DNA of 28,900 nucleotides from an uncultured Clostridium sp. (GCA_900555045.1 USJW01000058.1:1-28900); one strand, 5' to 3'. Counted from the first letter of the stretch, positions 16,588 to 24,677 are shown. Notes: a model not told the origin generated them from the sequence alone. Numbers and translations: made by a program.

Positions 16588-19500
16588 AAAACATCAGAAA
16601 AGAGTTGGCCGTGTTGTTAACTGTACTGCTCATGCTGCCCGCACAAGCGGTGCAAGCGGCTTCGCCGCCGGTGCCGGTGACCCAGGAAACTGACGGTGGC
16701 GCGCAGGCAGAGAAGCCGAAGGTGGAGAAGACGTCGAAAAAGGAGGAGGCTTCTAAGGGAGAGGATGCTTCCAAGGGAGAGGATGCTTCCAAGGGAGAAG
16801 ATGCTTCCAAGGGAGAAGATGCTTCTAAAGGAGAAGATGCTTCTAAGGGAGAAGATGCTTCTAAGGGAGAGGATGCTTCTAAGGGAGAAGATGCTTCCAA
16901 GGGAGAGGATGCTTCTAAGGGAGAGGATGCTTCCAAGGGAGAAGATGCTTCTAAGGGAGAAGATGCTTCCAAGGGAGAGGATGCTTCTAAGGGAGAAGAT
17001 GCTTCTAAGGGAGAAGATGCTTCTAAGGGAGAAGATGCTTCTAAGGGAGAAGATGCTTCTAAGGGAGAGGATGCTTCTAAGGGAGAAGATGCTTCTAAGG
17101 GAGAAGATGCTTCCAAGGGAGAGGAGGCTTCCAAGGTAGAAGACGCTGCCAAGGACGAGGACCTGCTGGAGGGCAGTGATCTGCTGGAGGGCGAAAATCT
17201 GCTGGAAAATGCGCTGCTGATCGACCTTGTAGGGCTTGCCTCCCCCTCAGACGCAAAACCAGCGGATGAGGTTCGCTTTAACACTGGAAATTATGAGGTC
17301 AGCGTTGTCAGCCAGGAGGATTTCTTTGACAACGAGCTTGGGGATGCATATTTCGAGGATGACGGAAGCTACACCATCAATATTCCCGAGGAAAATCCAT
17401 TCTTCCCATATGAGGTGCAGTTCACTTACAAGGGGAAGGTTTCAGAAAAATGGTTCATGACGCCGGATGACAGTCTGGAGATCGGCGATCACACCTTCTA
17501 TGTCTCGGCGTATTTTGACGGAACAGTTGTGACGCAGATGAGCTTGGAGGTTGCAGGTGACGAGGTGATCGTCTATCCGGAGCGAAAGACGTTTACCGAT
17601 GGGGATGGCGTGATGCCGATGTCGCTGTTGCCGCTGGAGGAAAAGGAACTCAGTTTGGATCTGACGGGTTATACACCGGTGGAGCTGACCCGAGTGTCCA
17701 TCGCTTCACTGTTTGCAGGGGAAACCGAGTTCACGGCGGATGACAAAGTGATGTGGTGCTATGAAAGCAATGGTGATTATCAGATCAGCGCACCGGGCGA
17801 TGTGATTGATTTAAGCCGCGATACAGTATATGGGTCATGTACATGGGAAATGATTGTAGGGGACGATGACCAGCTGGCGGCCGACAATATCCGCTATATT
17901 ATAGAGCTGGAAACGACCGTAACCAAACAATGGCTTGTCCCCACATTCTACGCGCAGGACAGTGAAGGAAAAAGAACCCCAGTAGAGCTCTGGAGAGATA
18001 GCTGGTACTCTGATTCTGATTATTATTTTGACCGCGAATTAGTTACATATGTGGACGAGGAAACATTTGGAGACTCGGATCTCTATGTTGGTTTGAGCAT
18101 TAATCCGGACGTTTACCCCGATCCGATGTATGATGAAATGAAAGCCTTCAAGGGACTATTCTACACGGTTGAAGATGCGGAGGCCGGAAACGAAATTACA
18201 GAACAGCTATTTGGAAGCAGTTTGGAACAGGTTGACACCGGATATCTGGTCAAAGATAACGTATATGATATCACGCTGGTGACCTATCAGAATGGGGTGG
18301 CGACCGGGTGTCTGCCATTCTCGATGTGGGTGCTCCGGGATCAGTTTATTTCTTTGTATACATATATGTATACAGATTCGGAGAATGGCAGGACTGAGGT
18401 CACGAGTGGGTACAGTACGACAAAGAAAGATGGGCTGTCCACGAAGACGATTACTCTGCGGCCGGGATATGCAGCAAATGCAAAGTATTACTTTACATTT
18501 GAGTGTAACAAAGGCGGAAAGAACCAACCGGAATTAGTGACCGCGGCATATGTAGGGGATTATTCCTCGATTGGAGCGGCGAAGGCAGCTGGCGCCAGCG
18601 ATATCAAGGATACCCTATTCGCCTCAGGTATTGGAACCGGATATCTGGCAGACTACAGCAAGGGGGTCTATTTCACTATATTCGTGGGGGAAGATGGCGC
18701 GGATAATCAACAGATTTTTAGGTACTGCTTTATAACGAAAGAAGGTTCGATTAAACTTAGCGGCGATACGATGGTGGAATTTTATGGCCTCTGTGATGCT
18801 GAGGGACAGCCGGTTGACGCCTATGTAGTGGACCGTAACGAAGACTCTTACGCCGATTATAACTACCTGACGATGTTCGTGGGCAGTGATACAGATTTGA
18901 CGAGGCTGGCGCCGACTTTCGCGATGCAGGAGGGGGTTAAGCTGTATGCGGAGGGCAGCAGTTCCCCGGAGGTAAGCGGAGTAAGTCTCCATGACTTTTC
19001 CGATGGGCCGGTACAGTATTCTGCTTCCGCGGAGAATAAGATCGATTCAAAAAACTATTGGCTTCATATCGTGAAGGCAGAGGAAGGCGAGGGAACGCTC
19101 TATATTAACAGTCTGTCTGATGAACATGCAGAGACAAGCGAGAATGGTGGGGTTACGTATTCTACCCGCGAGATTTTTATCGACGCTCTCCATGATTATG
19201 TTCATGACATTCTGTTGGCGAATATCGGAACAGGTGCTGTCCCGGCTCTGTCCGTAGAATTAAAATCGGATGTGGTGGAACTGGATGATTATTGGACCTT
19301 AAGTGGATCCTATGATCTGGAGGGGCTGACTACGATTGAGTCGTCGACGGGCCACGGGGAGCTGCCCAATCTGGCTAAGATCCGCCTGAAAGCAAAGGAC
19401 GGGGTATGGGGGCAGGATGCGTCCGGTACTTTGACCGTTATATCTGGCGGTAAGGCCCTGATTGTGCTGACACTTACCGGTACAGTGGGTGACCCCACAA

Positions 19501-20726
19501 TCACGACCAAGGAGATACCGGCTGCGGTTAAATACGTTCCCTATGGAACAATGATCCAGAACAGCAATAAATATCAGTGGAATAAGGTGAGTTACCAGCT
19601 CATGGGAGGAAAACTGCCCAGCGGCATGGAAATAAAGAAGAACGGTGAGATTTACGGTGTTCCCAGAGAAAGCGGTGAGTTTACATTTACCGTCCAAATG
19701 ACCAACAGTGAAAGTCGTTTCGGCAGCAGTAACAGGACTTACACTCTGGTTGTGAATGAGAACACAGACTACAACGTTGAGATGTCAACGGATCCCGGAT
19801 ATGACGTGACGCAGCGTGTACAGAATGTCACATTGGATTCAACGGCAGATCAGACCTTTGTCTCCCAGGGCGTTTACGGCGAGTTTGTGGATATCTTCCT
19901 TGACGGTGAAAAATTGGCAGAGGGCGTTGACTATAGCTCTGAATCCGGAAGTACGCGTATCACCATACGGAGCCAGACCTTGAAGGCGTCCAATGTGACC
20001 GGCACGCATACCCTAGGTGTGGAGTTCAGAACCAGCGAGACGAATTCCCTGAAGCGCGCGGCCCAAAACTACAAGGTGATTGGAAAGTCAGGCCACAGCG
20101 ACAGTGACAGCGACAACAGCAACAGCTACACTTCCACAACAAATACCACCTCGAACGATTCCAAGAAGGGGGTAGTAAATCCGCAGACAGGAATCGTCAC
20201 CGGAACCGGGAAGGGATATTCCCAGTGGCAGCGCGATGAGAACGGCTGGAAGCTGATTTATGCGGATGGAACGGTGGCAAAAGGTCAGATGATGAACCGG
20301 GATGACGGAACAACGTTCGAGCAGGTTGCATGGGAGAAGGTAAACGGAGCATGGTACGCATTCGGAAGCGACGGATACTTAAAGTCCGGCTGGATCTGCG
20401 ATTATCAGCTGGGCGCCTGGTACTACATGACCGAGGAGAGCGGAATGATAAGCGGCTGGTTCCATGATCCGGAGGACAATTGCACGTATTACCTCGATCC
20501 GGAGACCGGAAAGCTTGTGACCGGCTGGAAGCAGATTGACGGAAACTGGTACTACTTCTACGATGTAGTTGCCACGCCGACCTGGTACTACAATGCACAG
20601 CTTGGAACCTGGGTTTACAACATTTTGAGCAAGAACACACCGTACGGTTCCCTGTTTCGGAGTGAACGGACACCGGATGGATTTTATGTAAATGCAGACG
20701 GAGTCTGGGACGGGAAGAGAAACTAG
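16584..20726 (+). CDS. Large secreted surface protein: hexapeptide repeats, Ig-like domain, wall-binding-like repeats
   Basis: 1380-residue exported protein. The signal peptide covers residues 1-26 (basic start, LAVLLTVLLMLPAQAVQA). Residues 54-185 are 22 tandem Glu-Asp-Ala-Ser-Lys-Gly hexapeptides, followed by Leu/Glu-rich short repeats (DLLEGSDLLEGENLLEN). Residues ~230-970 are beta-rich with many Asp/Tyr/Thr and no family I recognise. Residues ~977-1057 look like a putative Ig (He_PIG) domain (LPSGMEIKKNGEIYGVP). A Ser/Asn/Thr/Asp-rich linker (~1170-1195) leads to aromatic repeats (~1211-1379; GWKQIDGNWYYFYD, GAWYYMTEESGMISGWF) of the choline/cell-wall-binding type. There is no LPxTG motif, so attachment would be non-covalent. 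ATG 16584 overlaps the kinase stop. Probable adhesin or ligand co-expressed with the kinase and pilus machinery; the role is inferred. Confidence 0.82.
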   Translation: MKNIRKELAVLLTVLLMLPAQAVQAASPPVPVTQETDGGAQAEKPKVEKTSKKEEASKGEDASKGEDASKGEDASKGEDASKGEDASKGEDASKGEDASKGEDASKGEDASKGEDASKGEDASKGEDASKGEDASKGEDASKGEDASKGEDASKGEDASKGEDASKGEDASKGEDASKGEEASKVEDAAKDEDLLEGSDLLEGENLLENALLIDLVGLASPSDAKPADEVRFNTGNYEVSVVSQEDFFDNELGDAYFEDDGSYTINIPEENPFFPYEVQFTYKGKVSEKWFMTPDDSLEIGDHTFYVSAYFDGTVVTQMSLEVAGDEVIVYPERKTFTDGDGVMPMSLLPLEEKELSLDLTGYTPVELTRVSIASLFAGETEFTADDKVMWCYESNGDYQISAPGDVIDLSRDTVYGSCTWEMIVGDDDQLAADNIRYIIELETTVTKQWLVPTFYAQDSEGKRTPVELWRDSWYSDSDYYFDRELVTYVDEETFGDSDLYVGLSINPDVYPDPMYDEMKAFKGLFYTVEDAEAGNEITEQLFGSSLEQVDTGYLVKDNVYDITLVTYQNGVATGCLPFSMWVLRDQFISLYTYMYTDSENGRTEVTSGYSTTKKDGLSTKTITLRPGYAANAKYYFTFECNKGGKNQPELVTAAYVGDYSSIGAAKAAGASDIKDTLFASGIGTGYLADYSKGVYFTIFVGEDGADNQQIFRYCFITKEGSIKLSGDTMVEFYGLCDAEGQPVDAYVVDRNEDSYADYNYLTMFVGSDTDLTRLAPTFAMQEGVKLYAEGSSSPEVSGVSLHDFSDGPVQYSASAENKIDSKNYWLHIVKAEEGEGTLYINSLSDEHAETSENGGVTYSTREIFIDALHDYVHDILLANIGTGAVPALSVELKSDVVELDDYWTLSGSYDLEGLTTIESSTGHGELPNLAKIRLKAKDGVWGQDASGTLTVISGGKALIVLTLTGTVGDPTITTKEIPAAVKYVPYGTMIQNSNKYQWNKVSYQLMGGKLPSGMEIKKNGEIYGVPRESGEFTFTVQMTNSESRFGSSNRTYTLVVNENTDYNVEMSTDPGYDVTQRVQNVTLDSTADQTFVSQGVYGEFVDIFLDGEKLAEGVDYSSESGSTRITIRSQTLKASNVTGTHTLGVEFRTSETNSLKRAAQNYKVIGKSGHSDSDSDNSNSYTSTTNTTSNDSKKGVVNPQTGIVTGTGKGYSQWQRDENGWKLIYADGTVAKGQMMNRDDGTTFEQVAWEKVNGAWYAFGSDGYLKSGWICDYQLGAWYYMTEESGMISGWFHDPEDNCTYYLDPETGKLVTGWKQIDGNWYYFYDVVATPTWYYNAQLGTWVYNILSKNTPYGSLFRSERTPDGFYVNADGVWDGKRN
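16743..17138 (+). repeat. 18-bp tandem repeat, 22 units, within the surface protein gene
   Basis: Exactly 22 in-frame 18-base units: one EEASKG, twenty identical EDASKG, and one EEASKV. Among the twenty central units (16761-17120) only three positions vary: Glu GAG/GAA, Ser TCC/TCT, and Lys AAG/AAA (once), and all are synonymous. The unit is acidic and Ala/Ser/Lys-rich, probably an extended or helical stalk. Its period makes length change by slippage or recombination likely without loss of frame. Confidence 0.97.
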
Positions 20727-20741
20727 ACAGTGAGATAAGAG

Positions 20742-20795
20742 ATGGAGCGTCGCAAAACAGATGAGAAATCATTGGTGGAGCGGCGCTCCATTTTT
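20742..20795 (+). terminator. Intrinsic terminator of the Tad/kinase/adhesin array
   Basis: ATGGAGCGTCGC (20742-20753) pairs with GCGGCGCTCCAT (20780-20791), 12 bp with one G-T pair, across a 26-base loop, and is followed by TTTTTGCC. It begins 16 bases after the surface protein stop. Confidence 0.75.
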
Positions 20796-20811
20796 GCCCT
20801 GCCGCAGCGTA

Positions 20812-20876
20812 GCTACAACTTCATCTGGAAGCAAAGGAACCAGACCAGGTTTCTGCATGAGGTTGTAACGCTTTTT
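20812..20876 (+). terminator. Long imperfect hairpin with T run (second terminator?)
   Basis: GCTACAACTTCAT (20812-20824) pairs with ATGAGGTTGTAAC (20857-20869) with one mismatch and one G-T pair. The stem continues inward through 20826-20832 against 20849-20855 using several wobble pairs, about 20 pairs in all, and a TTTTT tract follows at 20872-20876. It may be a backup terminator for the adhesin operon; on the other strand it lies just beyond the antitoxin-like gene, so it could end that unit as well. Confidence 0.45.
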
Positions 20877-20902
20877 ATAAGCGGCAATGGATATTCGCGC
20901 AT

Positions 20903-21106
20903 TTATTTTTCTAAAGCCTTCTTAAGTTCTTCCATGCTTACATATCCTTTTATGTCGGGGGTGCGGGATATGCGTCTGGCTTCTTCCATTGCCGCCAGTG
21001 TGCGCTGGCTATAACGGTTTGTAGCACTGAACTTATCAGGGCAGAGGTTGCTAAAAAGGTCACGGGCAATCTTCCTGATATTCGCATCAATTCGAGTTGT
21101 AGTCAT
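20903..21106 (-). CDS. Shortened RelB/DinJ-like antitoxin, no toxin gene beside it
   Basis: 67-residue protein. Its N-terminus (MTTTRIDANIRKIARDLFSN) and C-terminus (TLAAMEEARRISR...IKGYVSMEELKKALEK) match the two ends of RelB/DinJ antitoxins, but the central part of the ribbon-helix-helix region, about 20 residues that normally carry the second helix and the IPFE-type segment, is missing; whole family members have about 85-95 residues. The ribosome site (AGAGGTGATTAA before ATG) is intact. No RelE/YafQ toxin follows: the ~100 bases downstream hold only a large hairpin. It is either a decayed orphan antitoxin or a short variant. It lies 18 bases after the LysR gene on the same strand and may be co-transcribed with it. 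Confidence 0.6.
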   Translation of the reverse strand: MTTTRIDANIRKIARDLFSNLCPDKFSATNRYSQRTLAAMEEARRISRTPDIKGYVSMEELKKALEK

Positions 21107-21124
21107 TTAATCACCTCTAAAAAG

Positions 21125-21997
21125 TTACTGATTCAATATATAGTCAAGAAAGACTTTTTCATTCGCGTTCAACACCTTAGCCTTCGGCCAGGCGATCACC
21201 TGCTGCCTTGTGATCAGCGGATAGGAAATCGGTATGAAGCGCAGGCAGGCGTCGTTAAAGTAACACTTATTGATGGCGATGTCGGTACTTACGGCCATGC
21301 ACTTGTTGTCGTGCAGTGCATACAGCCGGTCCAGCCGGTCACCGGAGATCCAGTGGGCATGCTTCCAGCCAGAGAGCTCTTCGAGGGACTTTTCCAGCTT
21401 TTTATAAGAATAGAATACTTCACTGACTGAAAAAAACACAGGATCCTTCAACTCTCTTAAATCGATGGATGATCTGTCCGCATATTCATTGTCCTTGTGG
21501 ACAACCAGGTACAGATGTTCTTCAGGCATGATGGGGATACTCTCAAATTCATTGGTGGGCAGATCGTAGAGATTGCAGAGATAGAAATCCGCGTATATCC
21601 CCACGCTGATGAGCGCTTTTTCATCCAGGATCAGGTTGGTATGGAGTTGAATTGAGGGATTTTTTAACTGGAAATCCTCAAAAATTTCTGACCAGTAGGA
21701 CCGGTTTAAACAGGCAAGCTCAATGGTGGATTCCGAGCGATAGCGGTTGTAGATTTCTTGCTGCCCGTACTCAAGCTGATTTAGCGCGCTGCATACATAG
21801 TGTAAATATTGTTTTCCGTAGGAATTCAGAACGATATTGCGTCCCACCCGGTCAAACAGAGGAAAGCCTAAATCCTGTTCCAGTTTTTTTATCGTGTGAC
21901 TTAACGATGGGGCTGAAATATTTAACTGCTTTGCCACTGTGGACAGGTGTTCGGTTTGCGCCAGTTCCCGGAAATATTTAAGCTGAAGTAACTCCAT
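21125..21997 (-). CDS. LysR-family transcriptional regulator
   Basis: 290-residue LysR-type regulator: an N-terminal winged helix-turn-helix (residues ~1-60; LSTVAKQLNISAPSLSHTIK then LEQDLGFPLFDRVGRNIVLN) and a C-terminal effector-binding domain (~90-290). ATG 21997 (minus strand) has AGAGGAG 8 bases upstream. It is divergent from the permease-enzyme pair at 22226-24576 across a 228-base AT-rich gap, the classical LysR arrangement, so it most likely activates that pair in response to its substrate or an intermediate. The small antitoxin-like gene follows 18 bases downstream. Confidence 0.92.
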   Translation of the reverse strand: MELLQLKYFRELAQTEHLSTVAKQLNISAPSLSHTIKKLEQDLGFPLFDRVGRNIVLNSYGKQYLHYVCSALNQLEYGQQEIYNRYRSESTIELACLNRSYWSEIFEDFQLKNPSIQLHTNLILDEKALISVGIYADFYLCNLYDLPTNEFESIPIMPEEHLYLVVHKDNEYADRSSIDLRELKDPVFFSVSEVFYSYKKLEKSLEELSGWKHAHWISGDRLDRLYALHDNKCMAVSTDIAINKCYFNDACLRFIPISYPLITRQQVIAWPKAKVLNANEKVFLDYILNQ

Positions 21998-22225
21998 AAT
22001 ATACTCCTCTCTGCCGTAATTAGACTTGATTGTTGCATTGAAAGTTAATAACTCCTGAAATAGAAAGTAATTTTATTTGTGAAATGATTCTGTTATTATA
22101 AGGACATGGATGGTATATGTCAAGGTTTTGTGGGAGACAGACATTATCAACATGAAATGCAATGGCCGTTGCACAAAAAATTACGGAGAAGGTTTCGAAA
22201 GATAAACATTTATGGAGGTATAGCA
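21998..22225. promoter_or_regulatory. Divergent regulatory region between lysR and the permease gene
   Basis: 228 AT-rich bases. Rightward, TATTAT at 22094-22099 or TTATAA beside it is the best -10, with a poor -35 (TTTTAT near 22071-22076), as expected for an activator-dependent promoter. A dyad GACAT-N9-ATGTC lies at 22103-22121, and AT-rich LysR-type (T-N11-A) sites could lie at 22030-22080, but I cannot choose one. The rightward ribosome site is TGGAGG at 22213-22218. An in-frame ATG at 22106 falls within this region and would add 40 polar, basic residues unlike a permease start, so I reject it as the start. Confidence 0.45.
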
Positions 22226-23383
22226 ATGAATGCTAAAAAAATTTCAATGCCGGCATTCCTGGGCGGGGCGGTTACATGGTTCGGGTATCACTGCGGTGCG
22301 GGATTTGCCTCGGGGCGTCAGGTATGGCTGTACGCGTGCCGTTATGGGAAGGCGGGAATTCTGCCGTGCATCATCGCATGGACCATCACCGCGTCATTCA
22401 TCTATGTGACCACGGAGTATGCCAGGATCAGAAGGGTTAACAGCTACCGCGAGCTTTGCCCGGGAATCTACAATACCGATAACCCGGTGGTTGGGAGGGG
22501 GATACTGCTTCTCTGGGATATCATGGTGCTTCTCACAGCGATTATCGGAGGCGGCGGATGTGTTGCAGGATGCGGAACCCTTGCGAAGGATGTCCTTGGT
22601 ATCCCTTACCTGTGGGGCTGCGCGGCATTTATTGTGGGAATGTTCGCACTGATCTGCTTCGGATCTGACGTTCTGAAGCGGCTCAGCAAGGTCGGAGTGG
22701 TCCTGATTCTGGTGTTTTTCGCCATTGTGACCACCGGGCTTATAAAAAACTTCCCGAGGCTCATTGAGGTAATGACGACGGATTTGGGAGCTCCGGTGGT
22801 CGAGGTGAGCATGAAGACACTGCTCATATCGGGTATCACCTATGGGGTGGCACAGTCAAGCTTCTTTCAGACCTCATGTATCATCGCAAAAGATTTTCAG
22901 ACGCAGATGGATACGCGCAAATTTATCATTTGGGGCTTTATCTTCAACTGTGGAGCTATGCTGGTTTCCTACCTGTGCCTGATGTCACTGTATCCCGCCA
23001 TCGGCGAATCACAGATCCCGATCATGGGTGTTGTGCAAAATTTTAGCGGGATATCCGGACTTGTGTTGACACTTGCCTATTATGTGGTTCTTGTCCTTGC
23101 GTATGTGACGACGGTGGGATCTGTGTTGGTGGGAGTGATCGCCCGCTACACACCGGTTCTCGGCAAGGCGGTAAAGAGCGAGAGGGGCTGCCGCGTCATC
23201 ATCCTTTTCCTCATTCTGGGACTCAACGCGGTGCTCTCGACGCTCGGGCTGGATGGCGTTCTTTTGAAAGGAAACTCGTTCAATGCAACTCTACGGACAC
23301 CTGTCTGGGTGGTACCCATTCTGATACTTGGACCACTGGCGATTGCAAAAGCTAAAAAACTTAAAAAGGAGAATTCATTATGA
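22226..23383 (+). CDS. YkvI-family membrane permease
   Basis: 385-residue membrane protein with about 10-11 hydrophobic helices, matching the YkvI group (LeuT-fold-related transporters of unknown substrate): the first helix carries the characteristic GAGFASGRQVW segment, followed by YVTTEYARIRRVNSYREL. The start ATG 22226 follows GGAGG by 7 bases. Its stop overlaps the ATG of the enolase-superfamily gene (ATGA), so the two are translationally coupled, and the divergent LysR gene is the likely controller. By context it would import the substrate, probably an amino acid or sugar acid, of the downstream enzyme; the substrate is not visible from sequence. Confidence 0.82.
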   Translation: MNAKKISMPAFLGGAVTWFGYHCGAGFASGRQVWLYACRYGKAGILPCIIAWTITASFIYVTTEYARIRRVNSYRELCPGIYNTDNPVVGRGILLLWDIMVLLTAIIGGGGCVAGCGTLAKDVLGIPYLWGCAAFIVGMFALICFGSDVLKRLSKVGVVLILVFFAIVTTGLIKNFPRLIEVMTTDLGAPVVEVSMKTLLISGITYGVAQSSFFQTSCIIAKDFQTQMDTRKFIIWGFIFNCGAMLVSYLCLMSLYPAIGESQIPIMGVVQNFSGISGLVLTLAYYVVLVLAYVTTVGSVLVGVIARYTPVLGKAVKSERGCRVIILFLILGLNAVLSTLGLDGVLLKGNSFNATLRTPVWVVPILILGPLAIAKAKKLKKENSL

Positions 23384-24576
23384 AAATTACAAGCGTAGAT
23401 GTATTTGAACTGGCACCGTGTGTGCGGGGACAGGCAAAGCTTATCTGTGTGCGTGTGAACACAGATGAGGGAATTTCAGGATTCGGGGAAGTTGGGCTGG
23501 CATACGGCAAGGCGCACTATGCGGCAATTGGGATTGCGCGTGACTTTGCCGCCTGTATCATTGGCATGGACCCGATGGATAATGAAAAAATATGGGAGAA
23601 AATCTTCCGGACCACCTTCTGGGGGATGGGAGGCGGCGGAGTGATCAACGCCGGAATCAGCGCTATTGATATCGCGCTGTGGGATATCAAGGGCAAGGCG
23701 TTAAATATGCCTGTGTACCAACTTCTCGGGGGAGTCACCAACCACAAGATCCGCGCCTACGCAAGTCAGCTTCAGTTTGACTGGGGCCCTGTACACCACA
23801 ATCTTGTGAAGCCGGAGGAGTATGCACAGGCGGTGAAAAATGCGGTGGCCGAGGGTTATACGGCGATCAAGGTAGATCCGTTGGGAGTGAATTTAGACGG
23901 CGTCTGGTCGAGAGACGGGGAAAGCCCGGATTGGAAAATGCATGGCAAGCTCTCCAACAAGGTTCTCCAGACCTGCTATGACCGGGTGGCCGCTATGCGC
24001 GAGGCGGGCGGAGAGGACTTGGACATCATCATCGAGCTCCACGCGTTTTCCGACGTCAACACTGCGATTCAGCTGGGCAGGAAGCTGGAGCCCCTGAACA
24101 TCTACTATTATGAGGAGCCCACAAACCCGCTTAATGTCGACAACATGCTGGAGATCCACAAGGCTTTAAATATTCCGATTGCCAGCGGCGAGCGAATCTA
24201 CACCCGCTACGGCTTCCGCGAGTTTTTCGAGAAGCATGCGCTCCAGGTAATCCAGCCGGATCTGTGCAACACTGGCGGTATCACAGAGTCCAAGAAGATC
24301 TGCGATATGGCGAACACCTACGACATCGCGGTTCAGATGCACGTGTGCGGCGGCCCGATTGCGACCGCCGCCACCCTCCAGCTGGAGGCAGTTATCCCTA
24401 ACTTCCTGATCCACGAGGTTCATGAGATCGCGCTCAAGGAGGACCTGCGAGCCACCTGCACCGAGGACTATATGCCCGTGGACGGTTACTACAGTCTGCC
24501 GGATAAGCCGGGAATCGGCCAGGAACTGACAAAGGAAGCGATGGAACACGCAATGAACGTTTACACGATCCAGTAA
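23380..24576 (+). CDS. Enolase-superfamily dehydratase/racemase (mandelate racemase/galactonate dehydratase type)
   Basis: 398-residue member of the mandelate racemase/muconate lactonizing family, enzymes that abstract a proton alpha to a carboxylate with Mg2+. The N-terminal capping domain (1-125) is followed by a TIM barrel. Visible: K164 in AIKVDPLG, metal ligand candidates E219 (IIIELHAF), E245 (YYEEPTNP) and E271 (ASGERIY), then QPDLCNTGG and H321 in MHVCGGP, the catalytic His position of sugar-acid dehydratases. The first metal ligand is Glu where many members have Asp. This pattern is closest to galactonate/mannonate-type dehydratases, but the substrate cannot be set. AAGGAG precedes the ATG. 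Coupled to the YkvI permease; it ends before a terminator. Confidence 0.87.
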   Translation: MKITSVDVFELAPCVRGQAKLICVRVNTDEGISGFGEVGLAYGKAHYAAIGIARDFAACIIGMDPMDNEKIWEKIFRTTFWGMGGGGVINAGISAIDIALWDIKGKALNMPVYQLLGGVTNHKIRAYASQLQFDWGPVHHNLVKPEEYAQAVKNAVAEGYTAIKVDPLGVNLDGVWSRDGESPDWKMHGKLSNKVLQTCYDRVAAMREAGGEDLDIIIELHAFSDVNTAIQLGRKLEPLNIYYYEEPTNPLNVDNMLEIHKALNIPIASGERIYTRYGFREFFEKHALQVIQPDLCNTGGITESKKICDMANTYDIAVQMHVCGGPIATAATLQLEAVIPNFLIHEVHEIALKEDLRATCTEDYMPVDGYYSLPDKPGIGQELTKEAMEHAMNVYTIQ

Positions 24577-24629
24577 CTCGACCATGCGGGGCCAAACGGG
24601 CCCAATGCAGGAGAGTCAGTGAATTGCCT

Positions 24630-24677
24630 AAAAGCGGAGAAGATATCCTCAAGGTGGGAAGTTCTTCTCCGCTTTTT
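24630..24677 (+). terminator. Intrinsic terminator of the permease-dehydratase operon
   Basis: AAAAGCGGAGAAG (24630-24642) pairs perfectly with CTTCTCCGCTTTT (24664-24676), 13 bp, loop of about 21 bases, with T residues in the 3' arm. The symmetric A and T runs make it potentially bidirectional. Confidence 0.85.

Noticed and set aside
16743..17138. CRISPR array
   Set aside because: The 18-base units are directly contiguous with no spacers and are in frame within a secreted protein gene.
16696..17139. Plus-strand reading of 147 residues rich in Met, Leu, Arg, Glu and Lys in another frame of the same repeat
   Set aside because: Shadow of the repeat in the +1 frame; it ends as soon as the repeat ends.
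16373..17284. Long minus-strand reading (303 residues) made of repeated Ser-Ser-Pro-Leu-Glu-Ala units
   Set aside because: It is the antisense of the 18-bp repeat; a stop-free repeat of length divisible by three keeps several frames open. The plus frame has the signal peptide, downstream domains and synonymous-only variation.
20742..21014. Plus-strand 90-residue reading after the adhesin gene
   Set aside because: It starts inside a terminator stem and overlaps the antitoxin-like gene on the other strand; no family resemblance.
22106..22225. 40-residue N-terminal extension of the YkvI permease
   Set aside because: Polar basic sequence without a ribosome site; ATG 22226 follows GGAGG and directly precedes the first helix motif.
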